Below, in pieces: positions 23,976 to 34,491 of a DNA stretch of 64,000 nt. The number at the start of each line of letters is the position of its first letter. Position 1 is the stretch's first letter. Below the pieces are notes generated by a model, which ran no database searches, was not told where the DNA came from, and was given only the letters and a program-made list of their open reading frames with translations. The position numbers and the translations under genes were made by a program. This DNA comes from Torreya grandis (taxonomy: Eukaryota > Streptophyta > Pinopsida > Cupressales > Taxaceae), in NCBI GenBank assembly GCA_037957365.1, contig JARHVA010004088.1:1565501-1629500 (forward strand), read 5' to 3'.

Positions 23976-25899
23976 TGTCCCCCAAAAATATCAGCTATTT
24001 TTGGGATAACATTTGAACTATTATGGTCCTACAGACCAAAATTATCTCTTCCCTTTCCAAAATTTATCTTGGGCATTCAAATTCCTCATTTTTCAAGCTT
24101 TTAATAAATTTATGGACTCTTTCAAGGTTAGAGAAAACTACGGACTTGGTTTCTACGGACTCTACAAAAAGGCTCATTTCTACAAGTTCAACGGGCTTCA
24201 CGGCTTCTGCAGGTGGGTTCAATCAAAAGAATCGGTTTCTAACAATTGGTCATTTTTGGAATTGGTTCATCACCTTGGTTTAAATATAAATCTCCATCGA
24301 CAAGCATCAGCAGCAGGTTCAATGTTTGGTTCATCCTTTGGTTCAACGTCAAATGGTTTAAAGGCGGGTTCAATCAAGCAGTCCAACACTTTGTTTCAAC
24401 ATTTGGTTCATCCGCTTTGTTTCAATGCTTTGATTCATTCTTTGGTTCAATCAAATGGTTTGTTAGTTGATTCAAGGCTTTGTTTGAACTGTTGAACCAA
24501 AACTCGGTTCAACAGTTGGTTCATCACCAAAGTTCAAAGGGGCGGTTCAATGCAAAATAAAAAAGTCTCTCGAAGGACAAGTGTCCTTGCAGAGGACACT
24601 TGATCAATGAAAGTACCCTTCGAAAGGGTCATTTACAAAGGTAATTCTTTCAGAATTCAAAAAGACTAAGAATTGTCTATAGGGAAAAGCCCAAGGGAAT
24701 TTACGAAGGGCCACTGAAGGACCCCGAAGGGCAGGTGCCCTTGCAGGGGACTCTCGACAGCCAACTTAAAGGGCACTTCTTGAAGGCAAAGGGTCACCTT
24801 CCTTTCAAGAAGGATGTAAAACAAGAAGCCCGAAGACCATTCAGGGATCTTTTCAAAGCCGTGGCCCAAAAGGGCAAGTTCAATCTAGAAAAGTGCCAAA
24901 CAAAAAAGCCAAAAGAGGACAAAGGAATGACATGCCCAAAAATTTCAAATTTAACATAGTGAATTAGTCGTTGATCCTTTAAACATACAAACCAAAATGC
25001 ATTCACAGACTTCAAGGCCAAGACCAGTAGAAAGTGAGGAAGGAATAGAATAGCAAACTGAATCCAGATTCAATTAAACAAAAAAGGAGGAATGATGAAG
25101 ATAAGATCAGATCGCTAGGTGGACATTGAAAGTTGCAAACTTTCAATAAGTGTGACTTGTTTCCCTGCATTGATAAAATCAAATGGGTAAAATGCCCCTA
25201 AGTTCTAGCTTGTCTTCTTAATAGATTCCAATGCAACATGATGCATTACTGTTCCCGAGTCCTTCTTGAAATGGCTATATAAGGAACTCTCTTCTATTGT
25301 AAAAGTACATCTTTTTTTTTACAATTAGAATGAAACTTTGCCCAAATCGTAAGGCATTACTGAGACTTTGAGCTCAGATTGTTGATCATATTTTATTACT
25401 GGAATAAGAAAGCAAGTGAATTTTCAGACTTTGTGCTGTAATATCTTTGTTGTTGAGGAAACTGTTCTTATGTCTTTTTCTTCAATATATTTTCTGTTCC
25501 TTTAATTCAACAAGCAAAATTAGTGACAGCAGTCAGGAAGGTGTCCTGAAGAGTCAAGTGTGGAGAGACTTTGTGCCCCCATAATTTCCTTTAGTGTGTT
25601 TTATTTTCATTTCTATGTAAAGGACCTTGGGGCAACTTTGTGCCCTCATTTTCCTTCGTATCTTACTCTTGAGCAATCCAGGTGAAGACTTTGTGCTACA
25701 TCTCAATTTGTTGGTTATTACATCCTTTGCTACATTTTGTTGTTACTGCCAGGAGTATTCTTGTGGTTTTTTGAATAGTACTTCTGAAAGAAGAGGAGTT
25801 TTGTATGTCATTTCCCTTGAGTTTTTCCTTTGATTTGCATGAATCATCTCTAAAAAAAGAGAGATGGATGGTTTGTCCTACCCCTGAGTATTATTTTTT

Positions 25900-25975
<76 letters not shown>

Positions 25976-26126
25976 TATCTATAGGGAACCTCCCCTTGAT
26001 GAGAGGAGAGATCAATCCCCTTCTGATGTGGTAAACCTACACATTTAGACAACTAATCTTCCTACTTTAGCTGATCAGACCTATTTTTTTTATCAATATG
26101 TTGATCGACAAAATATTCAACCAACA
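23976..26126 (+). repeat. 3' LTR of the gag-only element
   Basis: 2151 bp. It is longer than the 5' LTR almost wholly because of a (TA)n tract of about 71 bp at 25903-25973. It contains the same TATATAA box (25276-25282) and GGTTCA boxes (24250-24560). Confidence 0.93.
25903..25973. repeat. (TA)n microsatellite, about 35 units
   Basis: Uninterrupted TA run inside the 3' LTR. The same site in the 5' LTR has about 7 units. Confidence 0.97.
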
Positions 26127-26131
26127 AGACT
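26127..26131. repeat. Target-site duplication AGACT (right)
   Basis: Matches 19181-19185. Confidence 0.92.
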
Positions 26132-26297
26132 CATGGTTTTCATTATCAAAATATTCTAATATGATAACCTCATCAATATGTTTTTCATTCTCAACATTAG
26201 TATCATCATGATCCATAGGATTAGGTCCCTTATAGTTTTGAGACATCTTAGGTGGTGGGAGGGGAATATTAATGTGTTCAATAGGCACACCTCCCAA
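26132..26297 (-). pseudogene. First part of the gag of the A/B element
   Basis: Minus-strand open stretch (GVPIEHINIPLPPPK, then HDDTNVENEKHIDEVIILE), cut off at the insertion site. Across the insertion the minus strand continues at 19180. No named domain in this part. Confidence 0.55.
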
Positions 26298-26339
26298 TCT
26301 AGTGTTTTGCCTAGGTTACATGCAAAATAACATAATCAA

Positions 26340-27932
26340 GAAATAAAAAATTAAAAGAATTTGGAATCTTAACTAACTAAAAACCTAATAAATTATAAAT
26401 TTTTGAATTCATATAAATTAATATCAACAAATGTTTAACCTTAAATTGGATGTGGATCCTATTCAGGTAGATATGGTTGAGAATATAAAAATGACAATGC
26501 ACAAGGGTTATAATCAAATTTGAAAATCCATCACAATAAGATGAAACCCTAGGAGGCTTGGAAGCCCTACATAAGAAAAATAATGCATTCACATGAATCA
26601 ATTTCACCAAATGTTTAACCTTAAATTGGATGCGGATCCTACTTGGGTAAATAGGGTTAAGAATATAGAAATAACAATACACGTAGATGATAATCATATC
26701 TACAATAGGACAATTAAATGCTAAACTCATATACAGTATATGTTGAATTAATTAAATTAAGAAAGGATAAAGATAGTAAGTAAAACTATTCCAGACATAA
26801 AAATGAAAAATAAACAATGTATTTGTTGGTTCTAATGATAATATAGCTTTAGATCTAAAACATGAAAGAAGTAGACTGGAAGAGGATTTTAGAATAGTCA
26901 CCAAATTTTGGATTGAGTGCCTCTGGAGCCTTAGACACTAGTGTTAGCCCTAGGTGTTAGCATTGATACTATTGTTTGAACCAGACATAGATTTCCTATA
27001 TGAAATACCTATTATAAAAGGATGTGACCACCTGGATGCTTCTAGGCTTGTCTTCACCTTCACTCTGGTGTATTTAAATATAGGTCATGGATTATCACTC
27101 CTCATAAAACTGTAAAACCCTAGTTCTTCATTCTCATAGTGGTTATGGGGAAATATTTTAGTGGTCACATGGCATTGAGATTCCCCAAAGACCCCTTTAT
27201 GAATAAGTGCTTCCCACATAGCCAATACTCTATAGAGGGATTCAGACTTATCTAGTTCTAACCTTGGTTTGTGTGTGAATCATGTAATGTGTGATAAGTA
27301 AGTACAATGGTGACCTAGCTTTTAACTTAGAAAATATAGTTCTTGGGTTGCTCCTTTAGTACTTTAGACATTTTTATTTTATGTCTTTACAACTCATATG
27401 AAAATATGAGAAAATAAGGAAGCTTTTTCTCAATTGAGTACTTAATTGAATTATTTTTTTAAGTTGCTTGGTGAGTAGGTAAGAAATTTTTAGGTGAAGA
27501 ATGAATGAGGGTTGATCTTATATTTATACCAATCCTCTTGGATAATAAATTCATATTAAATAACTTAGGATAACCATTAAGATATGTTTCATTTTCAAAT
27601 TAGATGAATGTAGGGAAATAGACACTTGTGTCAAGGTAGGACACTAGCATCGACATAAGGGTTTGAGACTAGTGTTTGTGTCTTGGTAGTCATAAAATAG
27701 GTATAGGCTCAAAACTTGTAGGGTTATAATATAAGAATTATTGGAAAGATAGAAGGTCTAGGTCAAAAACATAAGAATGGTTGGACCAAGAGATAGGCCA
27801 AGGGGCATAAGATAGAGTATATGCAAGACTTCTAAAAATGGGAAATGTCCATAACTGAAAAGAACAACAAAGGTTTGAGTTTGTTAAGTGTAAAAAAATG
27901 AGGTGTAATATAATTCATAAATTTCATCTACA
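26340..27932 (-). repeat. LTR B (5' LTR of the A/B element)
   Basis: Shares long similarity with A, C and D. Upper end reads (minus) TGTAGATGAAATTTATG at 27932. Candidate TATAAATATAAGATC box on the minus strand near 27515-27530. The lower part carries a duplicated block (26430-26500 and 26610-26690), beginning AAATGTTTAACCTTAAATTG in both. Lower boundary approximate. Confidence 0.75.
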
Positions 27933-28048
27933 CTATATATGAAATTATTTCATCCTAAGGCAAATGTGTATTCTCAATAATGATACTAGGAGTTTCCTTA
28001 AAGACTTTTGTTAAACCTTGAGTTAAGCATTGATACATTATTTCACTA

Positions 28049-28053
28049 TAAAT
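28049..28053. repeat. Target-site duplication TAAAT (left) of copia C2
   Basis: TAAAT before TGTTAGAG. The right copy at 45998-46002 reads TGAAT, one transition apart. Confidence 0.75.
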
Positions 28054-28343
28054 TGTTAGAGTATGTATTTCATGAATTTATTCATGTTTGCTAGTGTATT
28101 AGCTAGTTATTTCATCTTGTAGTGAGTTTATACTATGTGAGGGTTTATCCCACATTGGTTAATTTAACTGGTTCAGTATTTCACCCTACCTATATAAGTA
28201 AGTGTTTTCATTGTACTAGCATGCTTCATTATGATTTATTTTTGAATAATATATTTTTGTATATCATATTTGTTGCTTCCTTTGTGATGTTTTATGCCAA
28301 TAATTTGGATTCTTGGGTTGGAATGCCTTTACCATTCCTAACA
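28054..28343 (+). repeat. 5' LTR of C2
   Basis: TGTTAGAGTATGTATTTCAT start, CCTAACA end, TATATAAG box near 28191-28198. Confidence 0.92.
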
Positions 28344-28355
28344 TGATACCAAAGC
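28344..28355 (+). promoter_or_regulatory. Primer-binding site of C2, mutated
   Basis: TGATACCAAAGC directly after the LTR, a decayed form of the initiator tRNA-Met primer site (TGGTATCAGAGC type). Confidence 0.7.
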
Positions 28356-29930
28356 CCTGAAGAAGTTGTAACCATCCATTAACTTGCAAATTAAATAATT
28401 TTATTCCACTTCCCTTTTGTCGTTGCTTATTACCTTCGTTATAGAGAGGAAGCATAAAAGAGAGGTGTACGAGGAGATATTGGTGCCCTTTGGTGACCCT
28501 TTTCATATTTTTTTAATAATTTATTATTTTTTTAATCTTTTGTTGCTTCTAAGGTAGTAAACTAGCATGGAGTCTTGGCGTTATTGTTATTTTTTGGTGT
28601 TTTTGCATCTTTTGCTATCTTTGAAGTAAGGCATTGGAATTCTTATATGTTGTGGAGCATTCCAATTGAATACATTTTAAATAAAATGCATTGGCATCTT
28701 TTGGATCAGTTGTGAAAAATAATAGCACTTATTCTCACCTTGGCACTTTGTGAAATCATTGGATTTGCAAGATCTGCCTATTTGTGATTGGCAAAGCATT
28801 GAAAGATTCAAAGATAGGCATTATTTTTTGTTGTTTTTAGATCTATGGCATTGTCATTGTTTTTAATTTATTGCTTCAGATCTACCTGTAAGAGATCTTA
28901 ATTTAGGCATTGAAATATGCAAAAATGGTGTTAAAATTTTAACTTTCGTGCCTTTTAGATCTGCATAAGCATTTTATTAAAAAAAAATTCACACTGAGAC
29001 ATTTCAAATTTTTCTTGCAAGGTAGTGGAGGAGTCTAACTATGGTGATGGAGAAGGAGGATATATGTGTTGCAAAGATCAAGAGCCTTGACTAAGCATTG
29101 AAACTTTTAATTTTAGAATCCTTTTTACTAAGTTTGGCATCCTAATTCTGTAAAGCTAAGACATCTTTGATTAGGTTTGATCTACCTAAGGCATTGAAAC
29201 TTTAGGTTATATCTAAAAAATTTTGCTTGGATTTTCTACTGATGTGTTAAAAACCAATCTGACCTTTTACCTACAAGTGTCCAATCTATTGGTTGGAGTG
29301 TCCTTTTCGACATTGATACCTTCTTTTCTTTCAAAGGTTTGATTAGATTTGAGAAAATTTGGCATTGGAGTTTTTTAATTTGGATCTGCTATTTTGCATC
29401 TTCATAGAAGGATATAGAGCAAAGGCAATAATATTTTCCCCTTTTCTCAAAAAAAATTAGCCTCTTCATTCAATTTTTTGCCTTAAGAGGAAGCATAGTT
29501 CGTTTACACAAGCATAGTGTTAACTAAGAGGATTGATTTTCATGTCAATTGGTATTTATAAGTTTTTGGTTTAATTTCAATTTTAATGAGTGTTTGGATG
29601 ACTATGATCTTTTCTGATTTGGTCTCAAAAACTAGTTTGTAGTGGTTTTTTATATTTTGACCCATTTTATGGGAAATCATAATGCTTGTAACCTTTGAAC
29701 CATAACTCAGATTTGAGTTATGTTTTTTTTCAAAAGTATATGTTTTTTTACTATCTATCCATTTTTGTCATTAAATTTTAAAAATACACTATTTTTATAA
29801 GGTGCCAAATTAGGGGGATCTAATACAATCTTTTGGGGGGTTGTCTTGGTGTCAATTTTGTACACCCTTTACATTCTTTCTGCTCTTGGTGATTAGTTAG
29901 CATATCTTATACTTATGCGGTTGACCATTA
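28356..29930 (+). other. Long leader of C2
   Basis: About 1.6 kb with no domain on either strand. The short motif (A/G)GCATTG recurs about ten times between 28625 and 29370, often as GGCATTGAAA. Unusually long for a copia leader. Confidence 0.55.
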
Positions 29931-29939
29931 TGATCCTTT

Positions 29940-30304
29940 ACATACATATAATTACCACATATGGATACCTCAAATTGAAACAATCATAAAGTGCAAAGGA
30001 TTGTGGTCCTTAATGAATGAAACACAACCACAATTTACACATAAATTTGAAAAAATTTAGCATCAATGTAAGTTTTAAAAATATATCGGCTTGATTGGGG
30101 GATATGTCAATGATAGTGTTTTGTTTCATTTTGGTGGGTGTGATTCTCCATTTAGAATATGGACTAAGTTAAAGGGTTTTTTTGGGAAAGTAGACCACTT
30201 GAGAGCGATGCAGCTTGAACTAGAGCTTACTTAACTAAATTCAAATGACTTTGCTTCCATTGTAGATTACCTCAAAAAATTTAAGATTTATTAAATATTT
30301 GAAG
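29940..30304 (+). pseudogene. C2 gag, first part
   Basis: Plus-strand translation gives NYHIWIPQIETIIKCKGLWS, FRIWTKLKGFFGKVDHLRAM and QLELELT-stop-LNSNDFASIVDYLKKF. This is the copia gag (UBN2) pattern WxxLxxxFxxxxxxxxxxLxxEL. The frame is cut by the G3 insertion at 30304/37299 and continues there. Start codon not identified. Confidence 0.78.
30300..30304. repeat. Target-site duplication TGAAG (left) of G3
   Basis: TGAAG, repeated at 37294-37298. Confidence 0.88.
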
Positions 30305-30843
30305 TGATCCAAAACTTAGAAGCTTTTATTGAAATATAGTTCAAGAAACAAGAACAACACAATTTAAATAATGTTATCTCTAAGAATAGATGTTTTATTG
30401 ATCAAATTTGCAGACCCAAACATATGCTTATCTCTGAGAAGAGATGTCTAATTTATATTTTTAGTTAAATATTAATTTTTGCATATTTTTGAGGTATGAG
30501 GAGGATGTGGGAGGTCATCAATCTTAAGGGAGATTAAGTGGTTCCACTTCCATGATTTACAATAATACAAAATTTGAGGAATTACTATTTTTAGAAACTT
30601 ACTATTTTAGACTGCACTACTAAAATTGAAATTTTGGGCACTTCCATTTAGTTTTTGGGGGTCAAAACCTAATTAGTGGATCTTATTTCTATCTCATAGT
30701 GTTCCCCTCATTATTATCTTTCCAATGATTGAAATGGGGAGTCAAATGGAGCTATGGTGCAAAAGTTATGTCTCCCAGAAGTTCTACCACCAATTGGGGT
30801 AAAACCGTCACCTGAATTGTCACCTAAAATATTACTCAGATCA
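30305..30843 (-). repeat. 3' LTR of G3
   Basis: About 15% different by eye from the other copy. Contains two AT-rich stem-loops of the form ATCTCT-NNNN-AGAGAT (30375-30450). Confidence 0.88.
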
Positions 30844-31050
30844 TTCATCCATCCTTTAGAATCAATGGTCCCCATTACATCAATATTTTTCATCAAGTGT
30901 GCTAGTTGTATTTTGATTTGATTCATGATGCATACTTGGAATGGAATGTGTTTTGTGGAGCTATGTTTTATGGAGCTGTGCAGGGCCCGATTGTTCACCA
31001 TTTTTATCTAACCATCAGTCTATGGATGGAAGGCCATGAAATTATTCAGC
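30844..31050 (-). pseudogene. G3 integrase fragment next to the 3' LTR
   Basis: In minus-strand frame: FHP-stop-TDG-stop-IKMVNNRAL, then HSSIKHSSTKHIPFQVCIMN. This is the integrase motif FHPQTDGQTxxVNRxL followed by the SxxxxxPFxxxYG segment, with about 30 codons missing between them. It is the only pol remnant besides the protease. Confidence 0.7.
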
Positions 31051-31059
31051 TTGGTATCT

Positions 31060-31830
31060 ATTTTCTTCTATTTTTGTGTTGTTTATGTATTTAGGGCTGA
31101 AATATTAGCCCTTTTGGATTCATGTGGCTTGACCACCATGAGAACAAATTTCTTGGCACTAATTAGGGAGATAGATGTAGAAAGTGGTACCTATGGTACC
31201 CTATAGCACTTTGTTCCAAGACTGAGGGTGATCCTTCAAGTTCTTGATTCATAGATGCCATGCTGATCATACATGAGTGGATAACCAAAGAGTACATCAT
31301 AAACATCTAGATTGACTGCATCACATAAGACCTCATCTTGAAAAGGTTTTATTGCATATGAGAAAAGACATTGGTGGGTGACACAGAGGTTTCTCCATGG
31401 ACTCAACCATCTAATACTTTATGGCTTTGGGTGAGGCTTCATGTAAAAATTTAAGCTTTTCACAACATTAGTAGAGATTAAATTATTTTGACTCCCACTA
31501 TCAAGAATGAAATGTAGAGGCTTACCTTTCACCCATAACTTAGAGTGAAATAACCTTTCCTTATCATCTAGCCTCTCCTTGTAGGTCTATGATGAAGTAA
31601 TGATGGAATTGGGCTCAGCATCTACAATCTCTTCTTCATCCTCTTTGATTGTAGGGTGTGTATGAGGTAGAGCAGTAGATGTTGGGGATTGTGACTCAGA
31701 AAGCAGGGACTTAATGGTGACATTCTTCTTTGGAGTGCATTCCAGATTTGTGATAATCACACCATTTCCAAATCTTCTCTTCCATTTTCTTCCAATTTTG
31801 GCCTCATGTTTGACCTTCATTGTCACTTTT
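31060..31830 (-). pseudogene. G3 zinc knuckle and protease, broken
   Basis: WCDYHKSGMHSKEECHH (about 31740-31690) is a gag zinc-knuckle relic in an open stretch 31587-31826. Downstream, in shifted frames, come IDLQGEAR, then the segment around 31480-31510 corresponding to HFIVDSGSQNNLIS (Asp-Ser-Gly active site), and KPF-x-DEVLCDAVNLDVYDVLFG with YDQHGIYE (about 31350-31230). These fit gypsy proteases of the chromovirus type. Stops and frameshifts throughout. RT does not follow. Confidence 0.68.
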
Positions 31831-32049
31831 CCATTTTGAAGGTTGACTCTTTATATTCATTCTTCCATGCTTCTACTCAATCTTCACCACAAATTTATAC
31901 GCCTCACCAAAGGTTTCCAAATTGAAGAGTTCCATCTCCCCTCGTATATACCATTGTATTCTACCATGATATTTGAGAACCTTGTGTTTCTCACTTTCTT
32001 GGATGCCCAATCTCACAGATAGAGAATGAAAAATGTCAGTGTAATCTTG

Positions 32050-32445
32050 AATAGATTATTTTTTACCTTGGAGAAGTTGTTGCCACTCTATATATAGATC
32101 ATCATATGCTCCAATGGAGTAGTATTCTTCTTTTACGGCTTCTATGAAATAATCCCAGGTAGGTTCCACCTCAAGGCTAATATCATCCATACTTAATCTC
32201 TTCTTGTATACTTCCCACCAATTTTTGATAGGAAATGATGCTTTCAAAAGAGCAAAAGTGATCTCTTTATCGGTGAATTTATTTATAGAAAAATAAGAAG
32301 ATAATTGATCCAACCAATTTTCTACTACATTAGCATTGATTTTTCCTTCAAACGTAGGGATATCAAAATTCACGTGAACCTTGAAGGTTTTTGGGGCACT
32401 AAAAAGATGTGGGGGTGTAGATGAGGAGCCAAAATTTTCCATCAA
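32050..32445 (-). pseudogene. G3 gag capsid region
   Basis: A 129-codon open minus-strand stretch starts MMENFGSSSTPPHLFSAPK and includes VNFDIPTFEGKINANVVENW, LDQLSSYFSINKFTDKEITF, ALLKASFPIKNWWEVYKKRL and WDYFIEAVKEEYYSIGAYDD. This is the retrotransposon gag pattern (FxGxxxAxxWLxxLxxYF, WW-x6-R-x-L, W-x2-F). The frame continues as IQDYTDIFHSLSVRLGI down to about 31900. It would build the particle shell. This is the best-preserved frame of G3. Confidence 0.85.
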
Positions 32446-32673
32446 GATTTGTTGGAGAATTTGGGTGAATTGTTATAACATCTACGCTTTCTATTGTTAG
32501 AGGGCTTCATTCACCATTTCCTTGAAAGGATCAAATGTCTCGATGTTGTCTATAATTTTAAGTCATTTGGAGTGAATAGATGGATAGTTTGGAAGCTCTG
32601 TTATTTTCCACCCAAGATTCTTGTAGCCTGACCTCATCCTCAGGATCATACACTCTAAAGACAAACCGCTCTG

Positions 32674-32678
32674 ATACC
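32674..32678. repeat. Target-site duplication ATACC (left) of C1'
   Basis: ATACC, matching 36747-36751. It lies inside the primer site of G3. Confidence 0.88.
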
Positions 32679-33398
32679 TGTTAGGAACCCCTCCAAGGAA
32701 GCATAATTGATTACCTTTCTTATAAGCAATTAAACACGAAATTATACCAGAATGATTAAGTAACTAGAAACTTGAAATAGCAAAGAATTTGAGAGACAAT
32801 ACACAATCTTGTATTAAATACTCTTAGAAGAAAATACAATAAAGAAGATGCCACTTCTTCTTCCACCTCAAAGGCTTGCCACACCTCAAGACCTTCTTCC
32901 CTCTCTCTCTTGCTCAACCACAACCAACTCAACAACCTAAGTTTTTATCCCCTCCTTAAATGCTTCAACTGATCTCCTTGACCTTACTTACTTATAGATC
33001 TCCTTGACCTTGCTTCCTTACTTCAATGCTTTTACTTGCCTTCTTAATTACAATACATGCCTCATGGGTCTTTAAATAGGATCCAATGCATACAAAAATA
33101 GACTTCTAATTACAATAATTAGACACATAGCTTGAGACTATAATTATCCCTTTAACATGCAAACACTCTGTTTAACTAACTGTTCATGCAATGAACAGTT
33201 CTGGAACACACAGGTGACTGACATCAGTCCCTGTCTGCCTGGTGTTGACCGAAGTCAGCCGACTCCCTGCCGATGCCAGTTGCCTTCTGCATTCATCATG
33301 ACTGACATCAGTCATACTGCCAACATCGGTGTCTCTGGAACTTCAACAACCTCCTCCATATCTGCAATAGTTGAAGCTTTTAGCTCCACAACCTAACA
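32679..33398 (-). repeat. 3' LTR of C1'
   Basis: Minus start TGTTAGGTTGTGGAGC, as in C1. Carries GACGTC-like motifs at 33205-33330. Confidence 0.92.
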
Positions 33399-33400
33399 AT

Positions 33401-33411
33401 CTCCCACTTGG
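33401..33411 (-). promoter_or_regulatory. Polypurine tract of C1'
   Basis: CCAAGTGGGAG on the minus strand, adjoining the 3' LTR. Confidence 0.85.
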
Positions 33412-33556
33412 AAAAAAAATAGTTGCAATTGTATCTGTACCTATACACTGTCTAGTTTGTTCCCTTGGCTCTGTATTCCTCTTCAAGATCACTCTTGAAG
33501 ACCAACCACCACAAAACCTATGATGCTATACCTGTCATCCAAGTCCCCTGCCACAT

Positions 33557-33840
33557 CTAAACTTTCTGACAACTCCCACTGGAGATAAAATCAACCTGTG
33601 ATCTTCCATGTCTCTTATGCCAAAAGAATTTTGTTGCTCCCAAATTCTTCATGACATACCTCTGAACTAACTTTACCCTTAGCTCATAAACTCCCTGTAT
33701 ATGAAACCCTACAACAAGCAACACGATATAGTAACAGGATAATGTAGCTAATATTATCCAACCTGGTAAAGATAAATACAATGGTCAAACCTCCATTGTC
33801 CTGCAGCCTACTCAAGACCATATACCCTAGCCTTCTATCT
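33557..33840 (-). pseudogene. C1' RT C-terminal remnant
   Basis: LGYMVLSRLQDNGGLTIV (shifted frame), then LLVVGFHIQGVYELRVKLVQ and RYVMKNLGATKFF in the open stretch 33557-33781. It matches the end of copia RT. The YVDD motif is destroyed. RNase H is reduced to scraps near 33480-33560. Confidence 0.75.
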
Positions 33841-34149
33841 CACGTGTCCATCCACTCTCTTCTCTAACTTGGAAATCCATCCCTCATCCAGTGCTTTCTT
33901 CTAGCTGACAACTCCACCAACAAATACCTATTTGGTTCTTCTCTAAGGCCTCACACTCCTCATCCATGCCAAGCTCCCACTGTTTTTGGATTCTACTTGC
34001 ATTGCCTCTTCACATCTTCCTGGTTCTCAACCATTAGTAAGCAACAAATAAAATAAAGAAGGTGAACAATAAATATGAGGTTCACATAACCTTTTTGACC
34101 TCCATATGGGCATTTTAGACTCCTTGACAGCTTGTTGTCTACCCAACAT

Positions 34150-34400
34150 CCGTTCCAGTGATTGATCTCAGCCATCTCCCAGTCTGCAACCGACTGATGT
34201 CGATTCCCTGCACTGACCCTGACTACCAACACTGTTTCCCAAGCTGACACCGGTGTCCCCTCTACCAACGTCGGTTCCTTTCTGACCGACGTCAGTCTTC
34301 TCTGCCCGACTCTACCGACCCTGTTGGTCTGCATATGACCAATGTTGGTATCTGCCTGACCGACGTCGATTCCAAATGATCGACGTTAGTGTCTGTGTAT
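34150..34400 (-). repeat. Near-palindromic ACCGACGTCGGT-type array in C1'
   Basis: About ten units (for example CCGACGTCAG at 34288-34297, CCAACGTCGG, CCAATGTTGG, CCGACGTCGA) at roughly 20-25 bp spacing, with CTGCC/CTTTCT spacers. Same position and motif as in C1 (10830-11020). Part of it is open on the minus strand (33993-34334), encoding a low-complexity Arg/Val/Thr-rich stretch. Confidence 0.85.
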
Positions 34401-34491
34401 TCTTGTAAGTGATGAATTATTTATTCACGAGCTCATCTTAGATCAAACCCCTATCCATACTACCCTACTCAGAATCATTCAGCCCTTGTGA

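Larger units (their letters stand above)
19186..26126 (+). mobile_element. gag-only LTR retrotransposon with long LTRs (TR-GAG-like)
   Basis: 6.94 kb in total: LTRs of 2099 and 2151 bp, starting TGTCCCCC and ending AACCAACA, a perfect 5-bp target duplication, and an interior of only 2.69 kb with one gag-like frame and no protease, RT or integrase. The primer site is of the Tat/Ogre type. By eye about 25 substitutions in the first ~425 bp of the LTRs (about 6%). It inserted into the gag of the A/B element. Confidence 0.93.
13270..27932 (-). mobile_element. gag-protease-only Ty3/gypsy element with LTRs A and B
   Basis: Two related LTR copies (A, about 13270-14553; B, about 26340-27932) flank a minus-strand gag (26297-26132 and 19180-17700), a zinc knuckle and a protease. 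No RT, RNase H or integrase is seen between the protease (ending about 17050) and the 3' LTR. The element is split by the gag-only element at 19186-26126. A purine tract adjoins LTR A in the minus direction, so A is the 3' LTR. A sister element with LTRs C and D lies at about 46140-54324. Lower LTR ends are approximate. Confidence 0.75.

Noticed and set aside
24013..24495. Open 160-codon plus-strand stretch in the gag-only element's 3' LTR (and a similar one at 19148-19703)
   Set aside because: It lies wholly in the LTR, is interrupted differently in the other LTR, and its Leu/Phe/Ser-rich translation comes from GGTTCA boxes. Not a gene.
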